From an uncultured Flavobacteriales bacterium (lineage in GTDB: Bacteria; Bacteroidota; Bacteroidia; Flavobacteriales; BACL11), in NCBI GenBank assembly GCA_949372805.1, contig CASIBH010000002.1:1-64000 (forward strand): DNA of 64,000 nt. Direction: 5' to 3'. The notes under the pieces were generated by a model, which saw nothing but the letters and a program-made list of their open reading frames with translations, made no database searches and was not told the DNA's origin. The position numbers and the translations under genes were made by a program. Positions 1 to 10,144 of the stretch are shown here, piece by piece (within the stretch, counting starts at the first letter, position 1; the number at the start of each line of letters is the position of its first letter).

Positions 1-1719
1 GTACTGGCTTGTATACTAATATTTATTCAGGCGCCAATGGTTGTGATAGTACAGTTATTTTAGATTTAACAATAAATAATAGTTCTACTTCCACAGTTGC
101 TATTATTTCTTGTGATTCATATGATTGGGATGGAGTAACATACATAAGCACTGGCTGTGTATACTAATATTTATACAGATCTTAATGGCTGTGATAGTAC
201 AGTAACTTTAGATTTAACAATAAATAATAGTTCCTCTAGCTCATTTGATATTACAGCATGTGATGATTTTACATGGGATGGGTTAGTTTATGACTCTTCA
301 GGTTCTTTTACTAATATCTATACTGGTATTAATGGTTGTGATAGTTTAGTAACTCTTAATCTAACAATTGACAATAGTTCTGCTGGTTTCATTAATATTA
401 CAGCATGTGATAGTTTTACATGGGATGGAGTTGTTTATAATTCTACTGGATCATTTATTAATATTTATACTGGTGCTAATGGTTGCGATAGTTCAATGAC
501 TCTTAATTTAATAATAAACAATAGTACTATAGGGTCAGTTGATATTACAGCATGTAATAGTTATACATGGGACGGAGTTGTTTATAATGCTTCGGGTTCA
601 TATGCTAATATGTATACTGATATGAATGGTTGTGATAGTTCAATGACACTAAATTTAACCATTAATAATAGTTCTGCAGATTGGTTTGTTATTGAAGCAT
701 GTGATGATTTTACATGGGATGGCGTTGTTTATACTAACACAGGTTTTTACACTAATACGTATTCTGGGGTAAATGGCTGTGATAGCTCAATGACACTTCA
801 TTTAACAATAAATAATAGCTCTTCTAATTCGGTTAGTATTATTTCATGTGATGATTTTACATGGGATGGGGTTGTTTATAATACTTCAGGTACTTACACT
901 AATATGTACACTGATATAAATGGTTGTGATAGTTCAATGACTATCGTCTTAACAATAAACTATGGTTATGTTGATTGGATTTATGTTACAGCATGTAATA
1001 ATTTCACTTGGGAAGGGGTTGTTTACGATGCATCAGGATCATATACTACTACATATACTGGCGCAAATGAATGTGATAGTTCTAAAACTCTTTACCTAAC
1101 AATAAGAAATAGTTCTTCTGGTTCTGTAGATATCTCAGTATGTGATAATTTCATATGGGATGGTGTTATCTATAATTCAAGTGGTTCATATACCAATATG
1201 TATACTGATATAAATGGATGTGATAGCTCAATGACACTTAATTTAACTGTAGATAGTCCAGTTCTTCAAATACTTTTTTCTAATAGTAATCTTATAGCAA
1301 ATGTTACTGGAGGGTTAGCACCTTATTCCTATAATTGGAGTACTGGAGAAACTACTGAAACAATTACTCCAGCAGTTCCAGGATCTTATTGGTGTATAGT
1401 AACTAATTCATTAGGATGTATTTCTGATACTGCTTTTACTGTATCAACAAATATCTTTGAGATCGATATATCTCAACCTTATATTTACCCTAATCCATCT
1501 AGAGATATATTTAATATGTCATTTACTTCACAAAGAATACAGGATCTTAATATTAAAATATTTAATTCATTAGGAGCAGAGGTGTATAATGAAAATAAAG
1601 AAAAATTTATTGGTGAATACACTAAACAAATTACTTTAGGAAAATTTAGAAAAGGAATTTATTTCTTAGAAATAGAAACTAATAATGGAATAATAAATAA
1701 GAAAATAATTCTTCAGTAA
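1..1719 (+). CDS. Secreted repeat protein (5' end outside window), about 49-aa CDxFTWDGVVY...NGCDSSMTLNLTINNSS repeats, SprB-like GGLAPYSYNWSTGETT segment, canonical long T9SS type A C-terminal domain; one apparent frameshift near 155-158
   Basis: ORF 157..1719 begins at GTG mid-repeat; bases 3-164 encode the same repeat in another frame ending at TAA 165. C-term YPNPSRDIFNMSF...GIYFLEIETNNGIINKKIILQ. Confidence 0.8.
253..1254 (+). repeat. Coding tandem repeat, 147-nt period (49 aa)
   Basis: acagcatgt[ga/aa]t... unit starts at 253, 400 and 547 (spacing 147); translated unit ITACDxFTWDGVVYxxSGSYTNxYTxxNGCDSSMTLNLTINNSS. Confidence 0.85.
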
Positions 1720-1756
1720 AGTTTATTAAATCTATTAATGAAAAAATAAATTAACA

Positions 1757-2488
1757 ATGATAAGATCAGGAAATCCAGCGCTAAGCAAAAAGACTTTTGA
1801 AAATTTAATAGCCTCACCCTCTGGAGTTATGACTATTGATGGCGCAGTTAATAAAACAGCGATTAGTATGGGTATATTATTACTTGCTGCCTACTATACA
1901 TATAGTAATGCTATTTTAGATTATGTCATCATAGGATTTGTGGGTGGGTTTATTGTTGCCCTTATTACCATCTTTAAAAAAGAATGGTCTGCCACAACAG
2001 TGCCTATATATGCATTTCTTGAGGGACTTGCACTTGGAGGTATCTCAAAGATCTATGCAGATGCATTTGAGCCTGGAATTGTCCCTCAAGCAATTATGCT
2101 CACTTTAGGGATTTTATTTGCTCTTTTATTTGCTTATAAAACTAAAATCATCAAAGCAACAGAGAATTTTAAATTAGGTCTTTTTGCTGCTACTGCTGGT
2201 ATTGGAATTGTATATTTAATTAGCTTTTTTATGAGTATGTTTGGAAGTGGTGGGTTACCAGTTATGAATCCAGCTAACTCATCTATGTTAAGTATTGGGT
2301 TTTCCCTTTTTGTTGTTGTTATTGCTTCTTTAAATTTAGTTATGGATTTTGATTTTATTGAATCAGGGGCTGCTAATGGAGCACCTAAGTATATGGAATG
2401 GTATGGAGCATTTGGTTTGTTGGTTACACTAATATGGTTATATCTTGAAATACTAAGGTTACTTGCTAAACTTAGTTCAAGAAGATAA
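1757..2488 (+). CDS. Bax inhibitor-1/YccA family integral membrane protein
   Basis: Family-like N-term (SGNPALSKKTFE...MTIDGAVNKTAI) and about 7 hydrophobic segments. Confidence 0.85.
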   Translation: MIRSGNPALSKKTFENLIASPSGVMTIDGAVNKTAISMGILLLAAYYTYSNAILDYVIIGFVGGFIVALITIFKKEWSATTVPIYAFLEGLALGGISKIYADAFEPGIVPQAIMLTLGILFALLFAYKTKIIKATENFKLGLFAATAGIGIVYLISFFMSMFGSGGLPVMNPANSSMLSIGFSLFVVVIASLNLVMDFDFIESGAANGAPKYMEWYGAFGLLVTLIWLYLEILRLLAKLSSRR

Positions 2489-2496
2489 ATCCAAAT

Positions 2497-3501
2497 ATGA
2501 AAAAAATACTAATTATATTATTTTGCTTTCCTTGCCTTGTTTTTAGTCAACAAAATTTAAATTTCTTTTATGATGGTTTGAATAGAGAATATATTTATTA
2601 TTCACCAAATAATTTGCCTTTAAATGCACCATTAGTTTTTGTTGCTCATGGATTTACTGGGTCGGCGCAAGGAATAATGTCTTACTCTGGAATGAATAAT
2701 ATAGCTGATCAAAATGGATTTGCTGTTTGCTACCCTCAGGGAACTACTGATGCTTGGGGGGATAATTTTTGGAATGTTGGTTATGATTTTCATGCTGGAG
2801 TAACTGTTGATGATATTGGCTTTTTAGAAACATTAGCTTCTTATTTACAATCAACATATCAACTCAGTCAATCTAATACATTTTTTACGGGAATGTCAAA
2901 TGGTGGTGAAATGTCTTATTTATTAGCCTTTGATGGTTCTAATATTTTTAAAGCTTTTGCTCCAGTTGCTGGAACAGTTTTTCCTAATGGGTTAATCACT
3001 AATCTTTTTACACCAAACACACCTGTTCCTTTTTTTGTAACTCATGGACTTAATGATAATGTTACTAGTTTTATTGGTGATTCCAATGATCAATACTGGG
3101 GCTCTTATTTATCTGTTGACACTTTGGTTGATTTTTGGGTTAATTATAATTCTCTTAGTAATCTTAATATTGATACGTTTCCTGACTTAAATAATAATGG
3201 TAAAAGAACTATAAGTTATAAATACTCTTCTTTTGCATCAAACAGTAATGAAGTATGGCTTTTTACCCATCGAAGTGGTCATAATTGGGGAGATGATGGC
3301 GATATAGTTATTGAACAAAAAATATGGGATTTTTTCTCATTATATTCAAGTAATTCAACTGAAATAAACGAAATAAATTCATTAAATAATCTTCTTTATA
3401 TAACTAATTTATTTGGTCAAAAAGTTATTGAAAAAAACAATGCATTTCTTTTCTATAAATATGATGATGGAACAACATTAAAAAAAGTAATTGTCCAGTA
3501 A
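2497..3501 (+). CDS. Secreted PHB depolymerase/esterase-like alpha/beta hydrolase with compact C-terminal tag
   Basis: Signal peptide; PLVFVAHGFTGSAQG; GMSNGGEMS nucleophile elbow; HRSGHNWGDDGD; C-term LLYITNLFGQKVIEKNNAFLFYKYDDGTTLKKVIVQ. Confidence 0.8.
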   Translation: MKKILIILFCFPCLVFSQQNLNFFYDGLNREYIYYSPNNLPLNAPLVFVAHGFTGSAQGIMSYSGMNNIADQNGFAVCYPQGTTDAWGDNFWNVGYDFHAGVTVDDIGFLETLASYLQSTYQLSQSNTFFTGMSNGGEMSYLLAFDGSNIFKAFAPVAGTVFPNGLITNLFTPNTPVPFFVTHGLNDNVTSFIGDSNDQYWGSYLSVDTLVDFWVNYNSLSNLNIDTFPDLNNNGKRTISYKYSSFASNSNEVWLFTHRSGHNWGDDGDIVIEQKIWDFFSLYSSNSTEINEINSLNNLLYITNLFGQKVIEKNNAFLFYKYDDGTTLKKVIVQ

Positions 3502-3606
3502 TTTTAATATTTTTTTGTTGAATTTATATTTAAAATATTTAAACTAATAATTTTTGCAATTTTTGTAAAATAGATAATATTTTCAATAAGTTATTTTTAA
3601 TTTTGT

Positions 3607-5346
3607 ATGATGAAATATATCATATTAATTTTTCTTTTTTCTCCACTTATTTCTGTTACTCAGAATTGGAGTAATTCATCAAATTTTATTGGTGATGGAA
3701 GACATCATCCTATTACTTTTTCTAATGATAATTATGGGTTTGTAGTTTCAGGAAGTTATTTAACTGATATGTTTAAGTATGACAAATTAAATGACTCCTG
3801 GACTCAATTACAAGACTTTCCAAGTTTTGGACGTGGTTATGCTTACGCTGTCTCTGTCGGAGATAAAGCTTATGTAGGATTTGGTTCTACAGATAATGGT
3901 TTATTTCCTACTGATTGGTGGGAATATGATATGTTAAATGATTTATGGACACAAAAATCAAGTTTTATTGGTGACGGAAGAAATCATCCTGCGATGATTT
4001 TAGTAAATAATAAGATTTATGTTGGTTGTGGAAGTAATAATAATGGAAATTTAGATGACTGGTGGGAGTATGATATTAATCTTGACACTTGGACTGTAAA
4101 AAATAACTTCATTGGTAATAATAGACACCACCCATATTATTTTGGTTTAGGTGACTATGCTTATGTAGGCTTTGGTCATGGTAGTATGGTTGGTCCTGGA
4201 AGTAATCCATCATCAAATTCATACATATACAATGATTTTTATAGGTATGATCCTTTTAATGATAGTTGGTTGCAATTAGCAGATTTTCCATCTGAAGCAA
4301 GAGTTGCTGGAACCCAATTTTCATATAATGGAAAAGGCTATATCTTAAGTGGTGATGGTGATGACCATGATCCACTAGATTTTGGAGAATTTTGGGAATA
4401 TAATCCTGTTAATGATTCATGGATTCAATTACCTTCTCATCCTGGAGATGCGATTTGGGCACCAGGAAGTTTTGTTATAGGATGTGATGCATATTTTATT
4501 TTAGGACAGAATAATAATTATAATCTTCCCTCACTTCCAGTTTCCTTATTTAAGTATAAGTTAGATCAAGCATGTGGATGTACTGATTCAACTGCTTATA
4601 ATTTTTCAGCTCTAGCTAACACAGAGGATGGAAGTTGTTGTTATGTTAGTGGATGTACAGATCCTTTAGCTTATAATTTTGATCCAAATGCATGCTTTGA
4701 CAATGGTGGATGCATTCAAGCTATATTAGGCTGTATGAATCCTACAGCATCTAATTATAATTCTAATGCTAATGTTAGTTCATTTTATGGTGGTGCACCA
4801 GATAATAATATTGGAAGTGGTTCATTTTTTTACAACGATCAATATTTAATTTTTGATAGTTATGATAATTGCTTAATTAGATCCTGTGATGTGTTTTTAG
4901 AAAATTCAAAATCATTAACTTTTGAGCTGCGCAATGATAATGGTGTTGTTATTGATGATACAACTCTTTATGTTTTTGCAGGAAAACAAAATATTATTTT
5001 AAATTTTAATGTTCCAATATCTTCAAACTTACAACTTGGAGTTTCTGATAATAATTCAGGTCTATTCAGAAATGAAACTGGTGCAGCCTTTCCTTATAAT
5101 ATCGCTGACATGATAAGTATCACTGGATCGAGCGCTTCTCAGCCTGGTTATTATTATTTTTATTATAATATTGAAGTTGAATCACTATGTTTAAATACTA
5201 CTAATATTAATAATGTTATTAATTCTGATAAATCTTTAATAAGAAGAACTAATGTACTTGGTTCTGAAATTAACAAAGAAAAAAACACCATATTTTTTAA
5301 TATTTATGATGATGGATCAGTTGAGAAAAAGATAATTTTAGAGTAA
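3607..5346 (+). CDS. Secreted Kelch-repeat (galactose-oxidase-like beta-propeller) protein with Cys-rich repeats and compact C-terminal tag
   Basis: Repeated WWEYDxxxDxWTxKxxFxGxxRxHP units; GCTDSTAYNFSALANTEDGSC; C-term SLIRRTNVLGSEINKEKNTIFFNIYDDGSVEKKIILE. Confidence 0.8.
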   Translation: MMKYIILIFLFSPLISVTQNWSNSSNFIGDGRHHPITFSNDNYGFVVSGSYLTDMFKYDKLNDSWTQLQDFPSFGRGYAYAVSVGDKAYVGFGSTDNGLFPTDWWEYDMLNDLWTQKSSFIGDGRNHPAMILVNNKIYVGCGSNNNGNLDDWWEYDINLDTWTVKNNFIGNNRHHPYYFGLGDYAYVGFGHGSMVGPGSNPSSNSYIYNDFYRYDPFNDSWLQLADFPSEARVAGTQFSYNGKGYILSGDGDDHDPLDFGEFWEYNPVNDSWIQLPSHPGDAIWAPGSFVIGCDAYFILGQNNNYNLPSLPVSLFKYKLDQACGCTDSTAYNFSALANTEDGSCCYVSGCTDPLAYNFDPNACFDNGGCIQAILGCMNPTASNYNSNANVSSFYGGAPDNNIGSGSFFYNDQYLIFDSYDNCLIRSCDVFLENSKSLTFELRNDNGVVIDDTTLYVFAGKQNIILNFNVPISSNLQLGVSDNNSGLFRNETGAAFPYNIADMISITGSSASQPGYYYFYYNIEVESLCLNTTNINNVINSDKSLIRRTNVLGSEINKEKNTIFFNIYDDGSVEKKIILE

Positions 5347-5373
5347 TCTATAACTACTTTTGATGCGTTGCTA

Positions 5374-5398
5374 ATTCTTTGAAATCATTTCAAAGAAT
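5374..5398. terminator. Stem-loop downstream of Kelch gene
   Basis: attctttgaaat-c-atttcaaagaat inverted repeat. Confidence 0.45.
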
Positions 5399-5410
5399 AA
5401 AATTTAATAA

Positions 5411-5446
5411 ATAAGTCCTCAAAATTTAAATATTTTGAGGACTTAT
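5411..5446. terminator. Strong stem-loop
   Basis: ataagtcctcaaaat...attttgaggacttat, 15-bp perfect stem. Confidence 0.5.
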
Positions 5447-5659
5447 GTGTTTAATAAGGAATGCTAAGCTAAAATTAAATCTTTTATTTTTCCATTTCAA
5501 TTTTTCCACTAGCTAATAGTGTAACTAACATAAGAGGAAGTATTGCCATTATAAGATGAATGTAAAAAGTAATTTGTGGTGCTGGAGAAATTTCAGGTAT
5601 TAAAATACCAATTATGTTTATTAAAAAAAATGTAAAATGATTTTTAATCAGATTAAAAA

Positions 5660-6868
5660 CTAAAGTATTTTAACCTTTTGCATGCACTTAACCATAGTTT
5701 CATAAGTTCTATGAATATCATGGTCAATTCCAATAGAAATTCTCACTAAACTGTCTGTAAGTCCCATCACTGCTCTTTCTTCATCTGGAATTTCTGAAGA
5801 TGTTGATAAGCCTGGAGCTGAAAACAATGTTTTATAAAAACCTAAACTTACAGCTAAATAACCCAAATTAGAATTTTGCATTTCTTCCATAAGTAGGTTA
5901 GCTTGTTCTTTTGTTTTTGCATCAATCACAAATATCCCCCCAAAACCAAAACCTTCATTCATGTTTTTAGTCATCATTTTATGTTGAGGATGAGAGTTAA
6001 GACCAGGATACATTACTTTTAGACCATCTTTTTGAAATGAACTAGCTAGATACATTGCATTTTCAGAGTGTTTTTTCATTCTTAAATGTAGTGTTCTAGT
6101 GTTTTTAAGAATACTAGCTGAACGCATTGAATCCATTACAGGGCCAAGTAGCATGGCACTACCTGAATTAACATCAATTAAATCACTAATAAATTCTTCA
6201 TTTGAACAGATCACACCTCCAACAGTGTCAGATGTGCCATTAATAAATTTTGTTAGTGAATGAATCACTACATCCGCACCCATTCTTGCTGGAGAGAAAA
6301 TCATTGGTGTAAATGTATTGTCAACAACCAATAAAATATTATGTTTTTTAGCTAATTTAGAAATTGCATATATATCAGAAACTTCTAGTAATGGATTACT
6401 CATTGTTTCACAAAAAATCATTTTTGTTTTTTTAGTTATTGCAGATTCAATCTGATCAATTTTTGTTGTGTCAACAAATGATGTTTTAATTTGAAATTTT
6501 GGCAAATAATTTTTCATGAAAGCATACGTTCCACCATAAATAGTTCTGCTGCTAACAATTTCATCATTACTTCCACATATTTGTAAAATTGTTGAACTAA
6601 TAGCTCCCATTCCAGATGCTGAAAGTATTGCTCCCTTTGTATATTCCATTTCAGAAATTGCTTGTCCTAAATATGAATTTGAAGGATTGGTATGTCTAGA
6701 ATAAAGATAACATCCTTGTCTAGTTCCTTCAAATACATCACCCATCGTATTTCCTGCCAGGTAGGTAAATGTTGATGAATCCGCAATTGATGGATTTACA
6801 CCTCCATATTCTCCAAAAAATTGTAGATCTTGTATTTTATTAGCTGGATTTTCCTTTTTAATTTTCAT
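5660..6868 (-). CDS. Cys/Met-metabolism PLP-dependent enzyme (methionine gamma-lyase / cystathionine gamma-lyase-like)
   Basis: SLTKFINGTSDTVGGVICS PLP-Lys motif; FCETMSNPLLEVSDI; VVDNTFTPMIFSP. Confidence 0.9.
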   Translation of the reverse strand: MKIKKENPANKIQDLQFFGEYGGVNPSIADSSTFTYLAGNTMGDVFEGTRQGCYLYSRHTNPSNSYLGQAISEMEYTKGAILSASGMGAISSTILQICGSNDEIVSSRTIYGGTYAFMKNYLPKFQIKTSFVDTTKIDQIESAITKKTKMIFCETMSNPLLEVSDIYAISKLAKKHNILLVVDNTFTPMIFSPARMGADVVIHSLTKFINGTSDTVGGVICSNEEFISDLIDVNSGSAMLLGPVMDSMRSASILKNTRTLHLRMKKHSENAMYLASSFQKDGLKVMYPGLNSHPQHKMMTKNMNEGFGFGGIFVIDAKTKEQANLLMEEMQNSNLGYLAVSLGFYKTLFSAPGLSTSSEIPDEERAVMGLTDSLVRISIGIDHDIHRTYETMVKCMQKVKIL

Positions 6869-7023
6869 TTAATAACGTTTTTGCAAATCTGCTAAAAAAA
6901 AAATTGTTACATCAATTTATATCTTAATTTATAGTCATATATTATTTTGAATTATTTAATTATAGAAATTTTTTTGTATTATCATAAAAAATTATAGATT
7001 AGCAAAAATTAAATAAAAAAAAC

Positions 7024-7527
7024 ATGAGAAATTTATTATTATTATTATCACTTATTGTTATCTTATCTTCTTGTACTCAATCAGATAATTTAGCTCTTTA
7101 CAATACAAACTTATCAATAGTTAAAAAAGCAATGTCGTGCTATGAAACTCCAACTGATTTTGAAACATTTAAGTCATTATTAAGCGAGGATGTTAAGCAT
7201 CAATCTCCTATGTATGGTCAGGGACTAGTTGATTATGACGGAGTTTTAGGTCAAGCTAGTTTTTATATGCAAGGCTTTACTAATGTGAAGTTTGAAAATG
7301 CTGTTTGGTTACCAGGTGTTGATACTATATCACTAACTAATAACGGAAGTGTAAGAGTTTATGGAACTTGGTCTGGTGAAAGCATTGAAACAGGAAAATC
7401 TTTTTCAGTTGATTCATACCATTATTTTGATGTTAATGAAGGCAAGATAATTTCTTCTGGTGATTACTTTGATGCTACCGGAATGGTTATGGCTGTTTCT
7501 GCACCAGCTTCTTTGGATGAAGAATAA
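7024..7527 (+). CDS. Putative lipoprotein, NTF2/SnoaL-like
   Basis: Lipobox LSSC; length and pattern fit an SnoaL-like fold. Confidence 0.55.
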   Translation: MRNLLLLLSLIVILSSCTQSDNLALYNTNLSIVKKAMSCYETPTDFETFKSLLSEDVKHQSPMYGQGLVDYDGVLGQASFYMQGFTNVKFENAVWLPGVDTISLTNNGSVRVYGTWSGESIETGKSFSVDSYHYFDVNEGKIISSGDYFDATGMVMAVSAPASLDEE

Positions 7528-7545
7528 AGTTAAATCAATTTTATT

Positions 7546-7579
7546 AAAAAAAGCCTTGAATTATTTCAAGGCTTTTTTT
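7546..7579 (+). terminator. Rho-independent terminator
   Basis: aaaaaaagccttgaa-ttat-ttcaaggcttttttt. Confidence 0.85.
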
Positions 7580-7665
7580 ATATAAATACTTTAAGTAACT
7601 ACTAATTCAAACCTTAAGACTATTAAAGCAATTAGTAAAATTGAGAATGAATTTGAAAAATAAAT

Positions 7666-7899
7666 TTAGATTGATTCAAGATATAGTTTTTCAACCTTAT
7701 TTCTTGCCCACCTAGTTTTTCGTAAGAATTTTAAACTTGAATTTACAGAAGGGTCACTTTTGAAACAGTTGATATTGATTATTTCTCCAAGTTCCTGCCA
7801 CCCATATTTTTTATGTAAAAATTCAACAACTTCAGATAATTTTACTCCGTGTAAAGGGTTATTTGGTTGTGATGTGATTTTATTATTTGTCATTAACAT
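7666..7899 (-). CDS. VF530-family (DUF2132) small DNA-binding-like protein
   Basis: NPLHGVKLSEVVEFLHKKYGWQELGEIININCFKSDPSVNSSLKFLRKTRWARNKVEKLYL matches the family as I know it. Confidence 0.85.
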   Translation of the reverse strand: MLMTNNKITSQPNNPLHGVKLSEVVEFLHKKYGWQELGEIININCFKSDPSVNSSLKFLRKTRWARNKVEKLYLESI

Positions 7900-8245
7900 T
7901 AATTTCTTTAGATAAATTTTCTCTAGCTAAAAGTTTATTTGAAACTTTATATGTGGCAGAATAACTAAGTTTTTTTTCAGCAGTTTTAAATGTTAAAAAA
8001 GCTTTTTTATACCATCTTGGGTCTGTTGCTTTTTTTCTAAAATCTTCATTTATTGATATTGCATGCGATTTTTTGCTTTTCCAAGACTCTATAGAGTATA
8101 TACTAATTCCGTAGTATTCAACTCTTTCAAGAACAATCTGAAAATCTTCTTCAGAAAAACAACTAATTTCTTTTTTCTTGGGGTCCTTATTTAGGTTTTC
8201 TAAATCTTTAAATATGATGTTTTGTAAAAATTCTGTTTGTTGCAT
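7883..8245 (-). CDS. Hypothetical protein, overlaps VF530 gene by 17 nt
   Basis: 120-aa ORF, ATG start, same strand and overlapping the downstream gene. Confidence 0.65.
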   Translation of the reverse strand: MQQTEFLQNIIFKDLENLNKDPKKKEISCFSEEDFQIVLERVEYYGISIYSIESWKSKKSHAISINEDFRKKATDPRWYKKAFLTFKTAEKKLSYSATYKVSNKLLARENLSKEINVNDK

Positions 8246-8392
8246 TTTTAATGATTTTTAATAATATGATATTCGCAAAACTAACCAATCCAAATTTGAA
8301 ATAAATATTTAATTTTTTATTCTTTTTATTAATTTTAATAATGATGAATGAAACTGTGATTTATCACTTAATTTTGAATAAAATATTTATAA

Positions 8393-10129
8393 ATGTCAAA
8401 ATCAAAAATTACAGTAGTTAAAGCTTTTAAAGAATTTATATGGCCTAGAAAATCAATTATGCTTGTGGGGCTAGTGTTAATTGTAATAAGCCGATTGTCT
8501 AGTTTAGTTCTTCCTCTTAAGAGTAAACAATTGTTGGATGAAATTATCCCGAATAAAGATTTTGATGCCTTAACGTCTATGATCTTTATTATTAGTGGTG
8601 CTATTTTATTACAGGCAATCACTTCTTTTGCTCTCACAAGACTTTTAAGTGTTGAAGCTCAATTTTTAATATCTAAATTACGTGCTAAAGTTCAAAAAAA
8701 GATTCTTTCATTGCCTATATCTTATTTTGACAATAACAAATCTGGCGCATTAGTTTCAAGAATAATGCGTGATGTTGAGGGTGTTAGGAATCTTGTTGGT
8801 ACTGGCCTTGTACAATTGTTCGGTGGTACAATTACTGCAATTGTTTCTTTTTTTCTATTAATAAATATAAGTGTTAAAATGACATTATTAGTTTTAACTC
8901 CTATTGTTTTGTTTGCTTTTATTGCCCTAAAAGCATTTAAATATATTCGTCCTATTTTTAGAAATAGAGGAGTTATTAATGCTGAAGTTACAGGAAGGTT
9001 AACAGAAACAATGAATGGAGTTCGTGTTATTAAAGGTTTTAATTCTGAGGAGCAAGAAAATATTGTTTTTGAAGCGGGGGTAGATAGACTATTCCAAAAT
9101 GTTAAAAAAAGTTTAACAGCAACAGCAATTATCACTAGCTCTTCAGCATTTCTTCTTGGACTAGCCTCTGTTGGTATAATGGGAATGGGTGGGTCTATGA
9201 TTATAGATGGCACATTAACTACGGGAGATTTCTTGTCATTTACTTTGTTGCTTGGTTTTATGATTGCTCCTATTATACAAATGAGTAATATTGGTAGTCA
9301 GCTTACTGAAGCTTTTGCAGGACTAGATAGAACAGAAGAGATTATGAACATTGAATCTGAATCTGATAATGAATTAAGAAAAATTTATTTGGAAGAAATA
9401 AGCGGTGATGTTGAATTTAAAAATGTTTTTTTCTCTTATGATATAGGAAAAGAAGTTTTGCATGGTATTAGTTTTATAGCGCCAAAAGGGACTGTAACTG
9501 CTTTAGTGGGTTCTTCTGGATCAGGTAAATCAACAATAGCATCTTTAGTTGCAAGTTTTATTAATGTAGAAAAAGGATCTGTTCTAATTGATAATAATAA
9601 TATTAATCATATTAATTTAAACTCTTTTAGAAATCAACTAGGTGTTGTTCTTCAAGATGATTTTCTATTTGAAGGGACAATAAGAGAAAATATTTTATTT
9701 CCTAGACCAGATGCAAATGAAGATCAACTTTTAAATGCTGTTAATGCGGCATATGTAAATGAATTTACCGATCGTTTTTCTGATGGTTTAGATACATTAA
9801 TTGGCGAAAGAGGTGTGAAGCTCTCGGGTGGTCAGCGTCAAAGAATTGCTATAGCTAGAGCTATGTTAGCTGATCCTAAGATTTTAATATTAGATGAGGC
9901 AACTTCAAATTTAGACAATGAAAGTGAATCATTAATTCAAAAAAGTTTAACAAAGCTTATGAAAGGAAGAACTACTTTTGTTATTGCGCATAGATTGAGT
10001 ACAATTAGACAAGCAAATCAAATTTTAGTTATTGAAAATGGAGAAATAGTTGAAAGGGGAGTACATGAACAGCTTCTTAAGAAAAATGGTAGATACTTTG
10101 ATTTGTTTACATATCAAAGTAAAATTTAG
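8393..10129 (+). CDS. ABC transporter, fused permease/ATPase (MsbA-like)
   Basis: TM domain plus Walker A GSSGSGKST, signature LSGGQRQRIAIARA, Walker B ILILDEATSNLD. Confidence 0.95.
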   Translation: MSKSKITVVKAFKEFIWPRKSIMLVGLVLIVISRLSSLVLPLKSKQLLDEIIPNKDFDALTSMIFIISGAILLQAITSFALTRLLSVEAQFLISKLRAKVQKKILSLPISYFDNNKSGALVSRIMRDVEGVRNLVGTGLVQLFGGTITAIVSFFLLINISVKMTLLVLTPIVLFAFIALKAFKYIRPIFRNRGVINAEVTGRLTETMNGVRVIKGFNSEEQENIVFEAGVDRLFQNVKKSLTATAIITSSSAFLLGLASVGIMGMGGSMIIDGTLTTGDFLSFTLLLGFMIAPIIQMSNIGSQLTEAFAGLDRTEEIMNIESESDNELRKIYLEEISGDVEFKNVFFSYDIGKEVLHGISFIAPKGTVTALVGSSGSGKSTIASLVASFINVEKGSVLIDNNNINHINLNSFRNQLGVVLQDDFLFEGTIRENILFPRPDANEDQLLNAVNAAYVNEFTDRFSDGLDTLIGERGVKLSGGQRQRIAIARAMLADPKILILDEATSNLDNESESLIQKSLTKLMKGRTTFVIAHRLSTIRQANQILVIENGEIVERGVHEQLLKKNGRYFDLFTYQSKI

Positions 10130-10144
10130 AAATCTTAAGATTTA

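Noticed and set aside
1-1254. Regular repeats resembling a repeat array/CRISPR
   Set aside because: Period is 147 nt, the repeats are coding throughout with conserved protein units, and there are no short palindromic repeats with unique spacers.
8368-9213. Minus-strand ORFs 8368-8637 and 8722-9213
   Set aside because: Antisense to a clear ABC transporter; composition reflects the complementary strand of coding DNA.
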